From NCBI GenBank assembly GCA_033026295.1, contig JAUPFM010000108.1, positions 43,210 to 107,209 on the forward strand: a stretch of DNA of 64,000 nt. Direction: 5' to 3'. The notes beneath the pieces were generated by a model. The model saw only the letters and a list, made by a program, of their open reading frames with translations, was not told where the DNA came from and did no database searches. How positions within the stretch are numbered: position 1 is the stretch's first letter; the number at the start of each line of letters is the position of its first letter. Positions 39,700 to 52,689 of the stretch are shown piece after piece. This stretch comes from Channa striata (Eukaryota > Chordata > Actinopteri > Anabantiformes > Channidae). The position numbers were made by a program, and so were the translations under genes.

Positions 39700-41714
39700 A
39701 AAAAAATTCAGCATCAAGTCCCCAAATATCTATTGGTTTTGAGTGTGACAGAGATAAAATTGTTTTGCATTCAACAGAGACTTGCTTAAAAACTAGCATG
39801 GCAATAATTTTTAGGACTGCAATTAAGATTTGAAGCATTTGCTTAGTAATATTATTGAATCCGTAAAATACCTTTTCTTTTAGTTTGTTAGCTATAGCTA
39901 CTTTTTTATTGTCAGTTAATTTTTATTGTTCACCAAAGCCTTGTATTTCCTTTGGCTCGTCTAAAATGTCCTTATAATCGTTGGCTCTGGCCTTGCTGAG
40001 ATGCGAAATTGACAAAGCCTTTGCAAAAGGTTCAGCAAAATTATATTTATGTCCAAAAGAAACCTAAACTATAAACACAAATTTAGTTTGAATAGTTCAC
40101 AGTGAGAGTGTGAAGGAGAGAACTGGATCATTTTAAAAGAAGTTTCTGGATTTATTTCAGGATTAAGAGAATGATACTCTCTCTGCTCACTAAATATGGT
40201 GCTGTAAAAACAAAAAAAACAAGCCAAAAGAACATTACATTAATTAAAGGTACAGGGTGCTATTCTCAGTCAAAAATAATCACCCTGACTTTTTATTCAT
40301 CCTTGATATTTAGTTTTATTGTCTAGACATGTTTTTGTTTTCCTTTAGAGCTCTTGTGGTTTCATTTGGGTTTTATTTATTGGTATATGTTTGCCACTGA
40401 TTGTTGATTACTGGATTAAAAGAAGTCGTGCAGTCGTTAAATCTTTTTAACCGTCTGGAATTTGTTGTATTTACTATTGTTAGTTTTTTTCATATGCATG
40501 ATTGTTCCAGTCTTCTTATCTGAGCTGCAGTGAAGCAAAAAGAGTGAGTGTAAAATCATAAACACTCTGTGATAATAAGTAGTCAATAAATCATTTGTTG
40601 GCTATAACTTTACTTCACTTTGTTAAAATTATTTTTGAAACCCAGAGGGACCATAAAGCCTGAAACAACAAATATTATTTAGGACATTTATACAATCACT
40701 GTACTGATGCTAACTATTTGTTTGTTGACAGCCTTTGATATGATCCTCTTATGCTGCACAATTAACCTGTAGCCAAAGGCCCGTGTTATGACCCAAACAT
40801 CTCACATATACCAAACATTTACCACAATCGACTGGATGCAATAGAAGCTGCAGCTTCATGTGACTGTGACCAACTGGGAACCTAAACTCTGGCTGAGCAG
40901 GTTGACCGACTGTTCAGACGAATCTCAATCTGTACACAGCTGCAACAGGCTCACCCAGGAACCAGAAGCCACGTATCAGATTTTGAAACACAACACCAAA
41001 ATCCACCAAAGACATCCAGCTGAACCAAGAAATAGCGTTCAGGTTTCAGAGACCTCAACACAACGACGTGGTTGTTTCAGTCTCGACTCGACCATCATAA
41101 CTCAGCCAAGTCTGGCCCTGGCACGTCGCCCCGTTCACAGCGTCACATTTAGACTGGTACGTGTTCCCACAGAGGCCTCAAGTTATGGCACCACAGGCCA
41201 AAATCACACACCTGAACACAAACACATTCCTCACTTTCAAATCAAAGTTATGCTGTGTATATGCTTATGCGTGTGCTCTGTGTATTACTCCAGCATGTAG
41301 CCAGTGCTGCCAAAAAAACTGGACATTCACGGCACATTTCTGTTATTGTGAGTTGGTAGTTTAAAAGCAGCGGATTACATATTTGAAAATGTAACTACAT
41401 AATTGAGCACTTTAATGGCAACCTAAAGCGTTAGAATACTCGTTGCATCAAAAAAGTAATCAGAGTACTCTAAATTACCCAACGCTGAAGACAGGATGGT
41501 GCAGCTCTGTAAAGCTGTCACAGCTGTTCAATCTGCGATGATCCTGGGGTGAACAGCACAAATACAGAGTTCATGTTACAAAGTCATGCAACAGGATGTG
41601 GATGGAAGTAACCAGTGAAAAGACAGAAAATCTGAAAGCATAACTTGATTATAAATTAAGAATATTAACACTTGCATTTTCTGTTTTTACCTAACTGTTA
41701 TTGACACGTCCAAG

Positions 41715-41784
<70 letters not shown>

Positions 41785-43400
41785 CACCCACTTCCTTCCA
41801 CCTGGGCTTGAACAGTAGAAACAAACAAAAAAATGAGCAAACAACAGATGAAGCCACCGACAGGTACAGAGTCATCAGAGTCTCTTCCACGGCTCCGGAG
41901 GGTAAGACCACCTGCTCACTGCACAGTCACTGTTTTTCTTGTGTCTTCAAAGAGCTGGACAGGAACATTTCAAACCACTGCTGAACGACACATCTGGGGA
42001 AGGACTGTTACAACACGTCTGACGCAGAAGAATTAATGTGTGTATATAGAAAGAGGATCATTCAGACATGCAGCTCTGCGGCTTTAACAAAAGTAAAAAC
42101 CTCACATCTTCCAGTCTGACACAGGCTCATGTGATGTTGAACAGGCTGTAACCAAGAGGGTTTCTGTCTGCTGGATATTTGTCACGACCAATTTCGTTTC
42201 TCATATTCAAGTCTTGTTTCAAATGTAAACTTAATGTTAAAATCTTAAACGTGTTAAACCAAGTCCAATTTCCCACAAGAACTTGTCCGACTTGCTGTAG
42301 GTTTTGTGGATGTTTTTCTCGGTAAGATAAAGCTTCCATCTTGCCACCCTGCCCTACAGCTACGACACATGCAGAATGCAGGAGATTACTGTCGTACACA
42401 ATCAGTTCTTGCCACAAATTCCCTGTAACCCTGTAACGTTGTCCCAGGCCTCTTTGCAGACTCCCAGACCAGTTTGTTCCACTGTATATTCGATACCTTC
42501 CCTGACTGAAACCTTTCAAGAATGAGATCCCTCTGGTGCTTTTAGAGGGCGGCTTTTGCTGTAAGAGGCACCTCTGGCAAACCCCAGTGTATATGGACTT
42601 GATCGGGTCATTTTCATGAATGCTGGTGTGTACTGACATGAAGGTGACTGGTTAATTGTGAATACAGCCACAACTCAACTGTAAGAGGCTGTGTGCAGTG
42701 ATTTTATTTTTCAGAGACAGAGTTGCTTGGTTTTTCATTTAATCTCAACAAACATGGCAGCTAAGACATTTGTTTTGTACATTTTTGAACTTAATTTTTC
42801 TCTAGATAAAAAGATAATTATCTAATTATCTTATCTTGTGAGACAATGATATAAAGTAGATATTTACATCCATGGCCGTTCTCTGCTTCTGCAGTCACTT
42901 TCTGTTCAGACTGTTTGAATCTAGTTTTTAGCTAAATAAAAAGAGAAAAGAAGAGTCTTTCAAAGCTGTTTTTTCTGATCAATCCACGTCCTTTAATACA
43001 GTAAGTTGTGCATGAATCGGTCATGAAATATAATCGGAACAAATAAAACATAGACAGTTGCAATGTTTTGTGCCTTCGATCACAGTGAACCCGCCCATCA
43101 AACAAGAAGTGCTGATGGGAAAAAGTGAACGTCAGCTTCGAGTGGTTGAACCACTGGATTGCATGATTTACTGTAAAATGTCACTTCTTTCATGTGTCCA
43201 GAAAACGAAATATTTAGTAATATCTACATTAATATCAATAACTATATCTACTGGACATTTTGAGATGTTCAATCATAAAAGTGAGGTTGCAATGAAGGGA
43301 TCAGACCAGCAGGGGGAGATGATGGTCCTGTTTACTGGGTGGTTGAATTTCTGACTGGATTGTTTTACTGGTTGTATATTACACTCTTTCTATTTCTATC
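39700..43400. other. Intergenic stretch; one unexplained open frame
   Basis: No exon with recognisable domain and splice signals. A CA microsatellite is at 41716-41782. On the minus strand 42639-42127 is open for 170 codons (starts MSVHTSIHEND, ends YSLFNIT). I recognise no family, and composition is not clearly coding. I leave it as noncoding or repeat-derived. Confidence 0.35.
41716..41782 (+). repeat. (AC)n microsatellite
   Basis: About 67 bases of uninterrupted AC dinucleotide. Confidence 0.95.
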
Positions 43401-43501
43401 TATTATTTTCTGTGAGCTGTGGAAATATGGAAAACCCAGAAAGTGTCAATAATGACTGATTTCCAACTGTGCTCTCCGTCAGCTGACTGTCCTCCTCCAA
43501 C

Positions 43502-45506
43502 ATGCTCCACCCCTGATCTACCTGTCTGCTCTCAGCCTGCTGGCAGGTAAAGTCGCACACAGCAGCCGTTTTAGAACCTCTGTTCAAAGTATGAAGATGC
43601 ACAAATGTGATTTTACTTTTCATGAAGTCACATTTGAACCTTCCCTGTTGTCCAACGACTGTAGTTCAGTCCCCCGTGTCTAAATGTGTTCAGGTGCTGC
43701 TACATGTCAGATGTTCACAGTTTCCTCTGAGGTGGACATCAGCTCATGTCCCATCACATTTTATGGACATAAGTACGACCAACTCTACGTAAGTAATTCG
43801 AAGCCTCATATTTCTCCTCTCATTACATCACACATCTGATGTGATCAGATTGAAGAAATGTCATCAGTGAATGAATGATTACACACTGATACATGGTGTT
43901 AGGTCTGTTATACACCAAGCTGACGTCAAAGAACTGTCCCTGAAAAAAAAATACATCTGCTCATATCAGCTTTGTCTTGGCCAAGCACAAACTCAATGGC
44001 AGCCGACAACATATCTACAAGTGTAGATCCGTGTATCCTAAACACAACTGGTCTAGTGTATTTGTGCTGGTTGCCATGGTCGCTATGTACTTTATATAGG
44101 AAATGTAAAAAGAAATAATGTTAAATGTCTGCTGTTTGTCCACCTGCATGGATGCTGAGCTGTCTGTGGCAGGGATGGACCTCAGAGGAAGACGAAAGAG
44201 GGAGCTGATAATTAGACGGCCGCAGTGTTTAGCACCAACCATCCTGGAATCAATCACACTGTGTTATAACAAATACACAGATTTTTATCTTTACAGTGAA
44301 ATTGGTTTTGTTGGTCACAATAAATACAATCCCACCTGCTGATGTAAGTGGTTCTTGGTTTACCTGATGCAGGAACCTGTTTACCTGATGCAGAGAGCCC
44401 GTTCTTAGGATGTCAGACTGGTTGGGAATTAGCCACTGGTTCCCAAACAGCACTCAAACTGAAGCAGAGTGAGAGCTCTGACTGAAACTTGTGAAACCCT
44501 TTGAATTTAAACCCACCAGGAGCCTTTGTAGAAACGTGTTTGTCTTTACCAGGTGAACTTCACCAGCGACAGGTTTATCATCTGTTTCAATGACTTTTAC
44601 TATCCGGAAACACGAGGAGACTGTGTCGTGGGACACAAAGGCATCGCACACGTCACTGTAATGGACCTAAATGCATCGGACCCCCTTTTTGAAAGATATT
44701 TCCTTCAGTTTTTGCCGACCATTAAGAATCATCTACAGTGCATGGTGGTTTTGAATGTGGACCATAAAGGGACATTTGTAAGTATTCTGAATGGTGTTAG
44801 AGCCCCGTCTTTTTATTAAATAAACTGTTGGTTTTTTGCATCCTTTTTCCCAAACTTTGGGATGAAACCTTCTAATGCCTGTTTCTCCTCTTTTGACTCT
44901 TTATAGACTGATTTTTTTCTGGGCAACTTCGGGACACAAACAGCCTTTTACCTGTCAACATTCATCCCAGACTCATTAGTAAGTATTGTACATTAAGCAT
45001 ATGCTGTGCTGCAGAAATCATGAAGAACGGGTGATTTCATTGACCGGTTCTTCTGTACAGTTAGAAACTTTGCTACTGTATGACCCCGATCCACTGACTT
45101 TCCAACGTGACCCTGCGAATCTGCTCATCTTCATCAGGATTGTGTTCTTACTTCATAATGGAATTATTATTAAATTCATTCATTTATTGTGTTTGTCGCT
45201 GTCTAGGTGATTGATGCTCATGTTAATGGTAAAACAGTTGATAGATGGAGTTTTAAAGGCTACACATTCATAGATGTCAGCGGATGCAGATACTCAGGTT
45301 GGAAAACCACTGCCTCCAAAAATCTGTGATTCTGATTTTGATCACTGTGACTTTTATAAACAGCTGAAGCCCCTCTTCCCTTTTCAGGAGTTCTCTATAA
45401 ACCAGGAACACTGGCGACATCTCCAGGAACCGGCTTCAGCCTAACTTGCAGTGAGACGGCAGTTCTCAGTATCACAGGGAGCAACGGGCTGTCAATCCTC
45501 GGATGA
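43502..45506 (+). CDS. Unrecognised spliced Cys-containing, probably secreted protein
   Basis: Five coding exons join in consistent phase to about 200 residues: 43694-43788, 44553-44777, 44907-44978, 45207-45297 and 45388-45506 (stop TGA). Motifs in order are ATCQMFTVSSEVDISSC, VNFTSDRFIICFNDFYY, ETRGDCVVGHKGIAHVTV, TDFFLGNFGTQTAFYL, VIDAHVNGKTVDRWSF, DVSGCRYS and GVLYKPGTLATSP. At least seven Cys and no membrane span suggest an extracellular, disulfide-bonded beta-rich protein. A leader-like piece ending at 43546 (LIYLSALSLLAG, donor GCAG|GTAAAG) has the right phase. Its frame contains no ATG, and the nearby ATG at 43502 is two bases out of frame. One donor (45298, GTTGGA) is weak. I do not recognise the family. 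The 5' end may be broken or may lie in an unseen exon. Confidence 0.65.
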
Positions 45507-45509
45507 CTT

Positions 45510-46790
45510 TCATATCACAAGGGAAAGGAAGGGGAGGGCTGGAGCTCACTGCATCTAGAGAGAGTCTGCTATAAAAGACTGACTTAGGTCCACGTGAAAA
45601 ATCGACTAATCGACTTGTGTCACATACAGACAGCTGCCGTTTTAGCAAATAGCGATTTCCCAACAAACTCACTATGGTTAGCACATGTACTGACGGTAGA
45701 TGAGAGACTGCAGGTAATCGGTCGACACTGGTATGACTCAACGATTGCATTGCCTTGCTATGTTGCAGTTTTTACACTGTGGGAGGTTGACTTCATTAAC
45801 TGCAGCACATCGGGTTTAAAGGAGGTGTCGACTCGGTTGACTCTGGCCCATTGGGATTAAGCCAGTGATCAACACACATGTCCGAGCAGTGACCGTCCTC
45901 TGCGGGGCAGCAGAGGAATCTTTGTGATGAGAGTTCAGCTGTCATGTCAGGGTTGATAAAAGATCAACTGCACATTCTTTTAAATTGGTCTTTCCTCCAC
46001 TTTGTCTCTGCTAACATGTAGTTACAGCTGAAATTCAACTTCCTAACTCAGCTGGTTCATGCTGTGGAGCTCTTTAAAGACACATCTTGACTAAACGCCA
46101 AGTCATACATCTCCAACTTCACCTCATCCATCTGGTTCCACTGCTCAGATCACTTTGGAACGAACAGAAAATAGCGTTCTACCATTCACCACACAGAACT
46201 GAACTGAGCAGCAGTTGAGCCCAGCTCACTTATTCTATCTAATCGTCGTCGTCAGAGAGTGAAATATAGTCCACTGAACGTGGGAAGCTCAGCAGATGTT
46301 CAGGCTAAGAAGGTTGCACTGTTAACCCAGTAAGCACAAGTTTTTGGTTTTCATAAAATCAAGCATGAGAAAAACCTGGATAGTAACTGATGCTTCAATT
46401 GTGTTATAATTTCATGGAAAATTAGTTATTTTTTGCCAAATGCTGGAGAGAAAAGCAACTCAACAATATGCCAACAGAGTTTCAGATAGAATCCCAGACC
46501 ATAGCGGACTGGGGACATGAAGAGATTGAGATCACTGATGCAGAGAAGATACGTCAATGGGCAAAGGATGAATTAGCCTAAACACGCTATAGATGTGTCA
46601 CCACTGGAAACCCTTCCTTTTTTTAGACACCAAGTCCATAATTTCTCCCCCTGGCATGTTAAATGAAGCTTAATATCTGCAGAAAACTCGTCAAAGCCAT
46701 TGAAAATTGCTGCAGGCTTTCAATTAATTAACCTGGATCATTGTGGGGTTTTAAAAAAACTACAGTCCCTCCCGTCCGCTGCGCTCGGCC
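45510..46790. other. Noncoding stretch between the secreted gene and the V-V array
   Basis: No coding exon is recognised; only short frames without motifs are present. Confidence 0.4.
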
Positions 46791-46799
46791 AGCGAATGA

Positions 46800-47116
46800 C
46801 GTCTGATGGTCCCAGCGTCACACAGAAGACCCCAATGAAAACTCCTCATCTCAGTGATCCAACGATGGTGCAATGAGCTGCCAAACTCAGCGATCTCACT
46901 CACTACATTTAAACACTGCTGAAAACAGAACTCTTACACATCTTCCATTGCACTTAAAAAAATTATCATTATTTTCTGCTCTTTCTTGTACTTGCATCTC
47001 ATGAAACAGAAACACTTTGCTTTGACATTTTACCCTTAACTTACATTTTTGCTGCCTTGTACCTCACTTGTAATTTGCTTTGGATAAAAGCGTCTGACAA
47101 ATGACTAAATGTAAAT
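46800..47116 (+). mobile_element. Truncated LINE 3' end with GCTTTGGATAAAAGCG tail
   Basis: A segment at 46863-46945 reads in translation as a decayed LINE C-terminus (W-NELPNSAISLTTFK). It is followed by the dispersed tail TTGCTTTGGATAAAAGCGTC at about 47066-47110. It sits where the 3' flank of gene E diverges from that of gene F. Confidence 0.55.
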
Positions 47117-48799
47117 GAAAATGCACACTTTATTATGAAAGACATATCTTGATTCCAGTTTCTACATGTAATAACAGAAAAGTCAGAAACTGACAAAAGT
47201 AATGATGTAATGCATTTATATAGGAAACGTTATGGGTGACAGGTGGGGGTCCATCACTTTAGCAAATCACACAAAATATTAAAGAAATCTACATAACAAA
47301 GTAATGAGTAACACAGACCAGTAATTTTGTGTCAGAATCGATGCTCAGTTGTAACGTCGGCAGTAACATAATCATATTGTGTGTCAGGTCCATCATCATC
47401 GTCACTGGTTGGAGATGTCATCGTGGAAATGGGCAGGTTCCTCTCTGAAGAACAAAGTGACATTTTTATTAATCATCTGTTTAATTATAACACATGCAGA
47501 GTTAGTGATGTTCCCACCTTCCTGTGTTTTACCGTGTGTTTGCTGATGATCAGCTCATGTTGGCACAATAAATGCTGATATTAGTATTGAGCTCGAAGCC
47601 TCTCAGAGCCACTAGCATGTGTGTGGACTGATACCAGAGTGTCTGTGATTGATTCAGAGTGTTACCTGTGGGTCTGTGTCCACACAAAGACACCATGAGG
47701 AGAGTGGAGAGGACGTATGGACAGAAAACCACCAGGTGGACGATGATTCTCAACACAGACAAGCCTGGAGGAGCTGGAGCTGTGGAAGCTTTGGAAGCAA
47801 GAAAAGCAAAGACACTTTATATCTTACAGTATATAAAACTAAATGTTACCACACACACACACACAGCTGAGACAGTTCACTATGACAAAGATTGTTCTGT
47901 GAAATTAGACCAGGTGAGTCATTTGTACAAGCAGGCAAAATTTACCAACATAAACATCTGACTAATGTGTGATGCATGTCATGGTGTGTTGGATGTGAAA
48001 ATTCTTAAAAAACATTTAGACATGTAATTTATCCCTGACAATGTAAATATCTGACAGATCAATACTGAAACTGTATGTGTTTTTTTTCTCTCCTTGTGTA
48101 TTTTAACCACTTTCAGATGAAATCAGATCATCATTTACAGTTTACACAGCTTATGAGTTGTCAAAATTCAGGTTTTATTAAATTGCAGCCTAATAGGGCA
48201 ATCGTTCAAATTTCTTTTTTTCAGTAATCTATGCTCAGGACCTCATAATGACGAAATGATTTTATAAATATTTCTACATTTATTAAAATGTTTCCAGCAG
48301 CGTTAACTCAGTGGCCGAGAAACTCACCTAATGAACAGACGTCCAGGGTGATGACGCTAGTTAGTGCAGGTTCTCCGTGAATGAATATGGTTCTTCTACT
48401 ATAGACATAACAGTAATATATTCCATTGTCATTAATCGTCACATTTTTCAGAATCAAAGTCATCCACCCATCCATCATGTCTCCATCCTTCAGTTCCACC
48501 CGGTTCTTAAAGAAGAATGCTGGTTATCCAGATGACCTTCATCAAACATTGTAAACCAGACAACACCTGGATCCAAGTCCGGTCTGATGAACTTTACACC
48601 AAATACTGACATGATGCTGGGCCATTCACACGGCAGAGTGACATTCTGTCCAGGTTCAGCCGTGATGTTAATTACAACTAAAAGAGAGAGAAAAGACAAA
48701 GCTTTAAATGTCCTGCTACAACTTCCACTTCCCCAAGAGCTGATCGAAGTGAGAGGATGTCAAAGAGTGGACACTGGTCTCTGATCAGCTGTTCTTTCA

Positions 48800-50000
48800 T
48801 CATCTAAAGTCTCTGGTGAGGTTTATAAGACACAGGACTTAAGGTTCTTTGAGGGGGAACCGGATTATGGCTCTGTCCCTTTCTGAGAGCCAGAGATGTT
48901 TACAAGTCACTTTTTGCAAGTGTCATTACAAGTGTTCTTTCGTCTGCTGCCATCCAATCTGCTTAGAACTCTGCACTTAAAGAATGTAGAAGAAATACTA
49001 CTTTTTCATGGACAGTACCTGCACTCATTAGATGTTTAGTCGGTTAATAGTTGTATGTGACAAAAATACAGTTATTAATGAATAAAAAGGAAAATAAATG
49101 TATCCTTCAGGGCACATTGTATCATTTCATTGTGATTTGTGCTACTGTCACAATTTACTTCCTGTTTCCTGGCATTTATTTTGTAGTCCCTCTGTGTCTT
49201 TTCCTGTTCCATGGTTCAATCTGGCAACTTAATCAGCGGCCTGGTTGTTCTTACTGGTTCTCCTGCCTATTTAACTCAGCTCCCCTCAGCAGTTCTCTGC
49301 CGGAATCTCGTGCTCCACGCTCCAACCCAGAGGGTGGTAATAGAACGTTTAACCAGGTTGGCCAAATGCAAAAAGCCAGAAGAAGGTCTGGATTTTGGAC
49401 TTTTACTAAGGACTCTGTTACTGAATAATGTTGAATCTTGACTGAAGGCTGATTTGGGTTTTAGTGTCACAGAATCAGTTGTCTTCACCTGCTCTTTGCT
49501 GGCTCTGATTTCAGATCTCTCCAGATCTGGATATTCATATAATTCGTGCTTGGCTCCTTTACATTTTGCAACCCTAAGACTCACTTGAACTCTCAGGCAT
49601 CAGAGGTATCTGCCGACTCCCCTGTGTTACCTGGTCTCCACCCTCTGCTACCATCTAAGTTTGCTCACTTCAGAACCATCTTGCGCTGTGTTGGATTGGG
49701 ACTTACCTGTCTCTCTATTGCAGTGTCCCAGACACCTCGTCCTGATTAACTGACAGTAGTCACCTTGAACCACGTCCACCCTCTGGCTGTCCCTCCTCTC
49801 ATCCACTATCCCCTCTATAACTTGAATGTCAACAATGAATTATTACTTTCTCAATCTCTGTGTTCAGAGACTTTTGGGATCTTTACTAGTCTTCACAACT
49901 TTAATGTAAAACCAGGATGTTTCATATTCCTTTATTCACCTTCAAAAAATGATTAAGGATTAATCTGCTGATTATTTTTTCCATTAATTGAATAACTGTG
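48800..50000. other. Intron of gene E with a pyrimidine-rich repeat-like block
   Basis: No exon is seen. The block at about 49140-49900 is rich in CCTGTC/CTCC pyrimidine motifs and resembles the UTR-like parts of teleost retroelements. Family assignment is not possible by eye. Confidence 0.3.
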
Positions 50001-50009
50001 GGCCATTCG

Positions 50010-50013
50010 CACG

Positions 50014-50089
<76 letters not shown>
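50010..50089 (+). repeat. (AC)n microsatellite in gene E intron
   Basis: About 80 bases of AC dinucleotide, between the V1 and V2 exons of gene E. Confidence 0.95.
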
Positions 50090-50090
<1 letters not shown>

Positions 50091-51477
50091 CTGCAGAGGA
50101 AAAAGTCCACAGAGGAGCAGACACAAAAAACATACACTTACACTAAATCCTTTGACTGTTTATTTGTGTTTTAGACTTTAACTGCTGGCAAAAAAATCTG
50201 AAAATAAGTTTATTTCTAGGATTTACTGCTTTGTTCTTGATCCCGCTCTTTATTTACCTACTCTGTCATTTGACCATAGCTGCTCTCACTATAAGGCAGG
50301 TGGGACAGAGCAGCTGCATTTAGGGACAGCAATGGACAAATTGTCCTGTCCTCAAAAAAAATAAAAAATAAAATAAAATGGCTGTTTCTCTTTATTAAAG
50401 GAAAGAGGACTGGATGTAGGACAGGTAGCGAAATTTGGCTAAAACATCAAAAAGATTGACTCCCGGGTAGGACTCAGTTCCACTAGCTGTTCAAAAGATC
50501 CAAATTTTGAGTGACGCGCCTTCATGCAGTCATCGTCGAAATGACTAAGCAAGAGGAAATGACAACACAGGTCAGCCAGGAAGCACCCAATCAACTCCAC
50601 AAACGTACCTGGGTGAACATACATGTTGACAAAGGCGTTCCAACTTGATGATGGGGCGTAACAATAATATGTTCCCGTGTCACGACTTGTCACATTCTTC
50701 AGAATCAAAGACACGTCTCCATCCTTCATCTCACTGTCTTTCAGCTCCACCCGGTTCTCAAAAGATGGATGCTGTTGGCTCATATTAAAATGTTGGTTCT
50801 GGTAAACAAAGACATATTTTGGCTCCAGGTCAGGCCTGATCCATTCTACAGCTGTGATGTTCGTGTTGTTAGGGGGTCTACATGGCAAAGTGACAGTATC
50901 TCCAGGATAAGCTGATAAGATGAGGTCTATCAGGAGAGGAGGGGAGGAGAGAGATCAGTGCTCAACTGGGCCACAGGGAGAAGAGTAGAACTGGATATTA
51001 TATTATTCATGCCATTATATAGAACCGTATAGCTCCAGTTTCAGTGTAAGAGGAATCTTCGACCTGAAAACATGTTCACATATTGACTGACAGCAGAGAT
51101 CCCACCCTTGACTTTGCTTTTCTATGACTGTCAGAAATATGAGACACAGTTAAAAACCTTTAGCAGAGAACATCTCATGCTGCTGTCGGCCTGTTAAATA
51201 CGACTATGACGGCACTTCACCACATTAGAGGATAAACTGAAACTAATCCAGAGATTCACTGTGAGTAAAAAAAACAATTCATTATGTTGGTTTTAGTGTT
51301 TGCGGAAAATACTATTAATCTAGAAAATCACTCAAGTTTGTCATTATAATGTGTTTTGAAGCATGTTTCATCTAAAAATGTGATGTCACGTACTTTTTAA
51401 AATTAATCTGCCTCGTTTTCTTTGGCTTCAGTTAAAACTACATAACTTTGCATTAAATAGTAACGACCTGCAGGGTG

Positions 51478-51478
<1 letters not shown>

Positions 51479-51508
<30 letters not shown>
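51479..51508 (+). repeat. (AC)n microsatellite beside gene E leader donor
   Basis: A 30-base AC run begins 7 bases inside the intron after the gene E leader exon donor (GTAAGAC at 51515-51509). Confidence 0.9.
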
Positions 51509-51511
<3 letters not shown>

Positions 51512-51729
51512 TTACCTTCAAATTTATCGAATGTCCGAACAAAGATGCAAAAACGTATGAAAAAAGCCACAGACGACACAGATGTTAGTGAAGCCATCAG
51601 AGCAAACAGCTGCTGGTGCCTGAGCTCTTCTTAAACTTTAGCTAAACAGAGTGAAACTGAACCTGCCCACAAACTGTTTTACAGGAAGAAATACCTCCTA
51701 AAGTGTGATGTCGAACTGCCTGAGTGTAT

Positions 51730-51743
51730 TTAGGGTGGAGCAC
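51730..51743 (-). promoter_or_regulatory. Shared CTCCACCCTAAA motif upstream of gene E
   Basis: Minus strand GTGCTCCACCCTAAA, about 135 bases before ATG 51597. It matches the motif of genes A, B and F. No clear TATAAAAG box follows it here. Confidence 0.45.
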
Positions 51744-52689
51744 ATAGCCACTGTCTGAAAAAGGTATCACATATAAAAGCAGATGTGGAGAAGTTAAGGA
51801 TGAAAATAGTGTAATATGAGTTTATGAAAGGTACATTCAGTATTTACAGAGTTTCTCCTCTTAAAAACACTAAAACAACTATCAAATTTATATAACTATT
51901 ATATTTAATGCACATGCAGTAAAAAGGTTCCTCAATCAGATATTAAAGATCATTTGTAATAAATTTATCAAGTTGGATCCAAACCTTTGACTATAACAAG
52001 GCTTGTGATTTGAAAATTAGCTTCTCAGTTTTGTGGTTTTGAGTTGACATGCACAAACTTCTTTTAATAGCAACCTGCAGCTTTGTTGTCGTCCGGTTTC
52101 CTGTTCCAGAAAAGTACCTTGTAGTTATAATTGGTCTTGAGGTGTTAAGAAAACAAAAAGCAGAAGTGATGCAGGAGCTGGAAGAATGCATCATGCTGAT
52201 ACAGCCACCTGTGCCCTGCAGCAGCATCCATCAGCTGGATGATCGAGCAGCAACCGCATGTCATTGACCAGACTGATGAGAACTCGCAGGACAATCTCAG
52301 CCTGAAATTCTCACACACACAACCTGAGCTTTGAAGAACAGGCTTTTGTTGAGTATAAATGCACCACGGAACACAACAAGCTCTGTTTGTTGGAAGTATT
52401 AAAGTGGTCACAATATGTTCGAGCGTTCATAAACAGCTGGTTATCTGCGGTTAAGCTTCTGTTCCTCCATGTTCTTTATGAATGTTTTTTTAGTTTAAAA
52501 ACAATAATATTCAGTGACAGATTCAGCATTTTATTTGTTTAACTTAACGTGACTTTCAGTTTGTCTTTCATCTTCACAACTCAGCTTCTAACATCTTTGA
52601 TATTTTACTTTGATGTACAGAAGAGACCAAGACTTTATTATCTCGTTCAGTCACTGTGGGTTTTATCATCTGTTCAGCTACAAGTATTT

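Larger units (their letters stand above)
47332..51597 (-). pseudogene. Gene E: V-V receptor with frameshifted V2 and ITSM-like tail
   Basis: Exons: leader 51597-51516 (82 nt, MASLTSVSSVAFFIRFC); V1 50926-50609 (318 nt; VTLPC, VEWIRPDLEPKYV, DTGTYYCYA; sequons NIT, NMS, NVT); V2 48677-48328 (350 nt); membrane exon 47779-47666 (114 nt; VLRIIVHLVVFCPYVLSTLL); tail 47444-47332 (113 nt, ends TTEHRF). All junctions are phase 1 except within V2. There a 1-nt deletion near 48505-48515 (after NQHSSL) breaks the frame before the F-strand half (NDNGIYYCYV). Full splicing would therefore truncate. Because V2 is a symmetrical exon, skipping it would give an open 208-residue single-V receptor. The tail has TQYDYV, matching the switch motif TxYxxV/I. 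It could be a pseudogene or a single-V receptor. Confidence 0.72.

Noticed and set aside
49051..49750. Several overlapping open frames in the gene E intron
   Set aside because: No domain, no phase-1 splice pairs, and repeat-like pyrimidine-rich composition; not called as exons.
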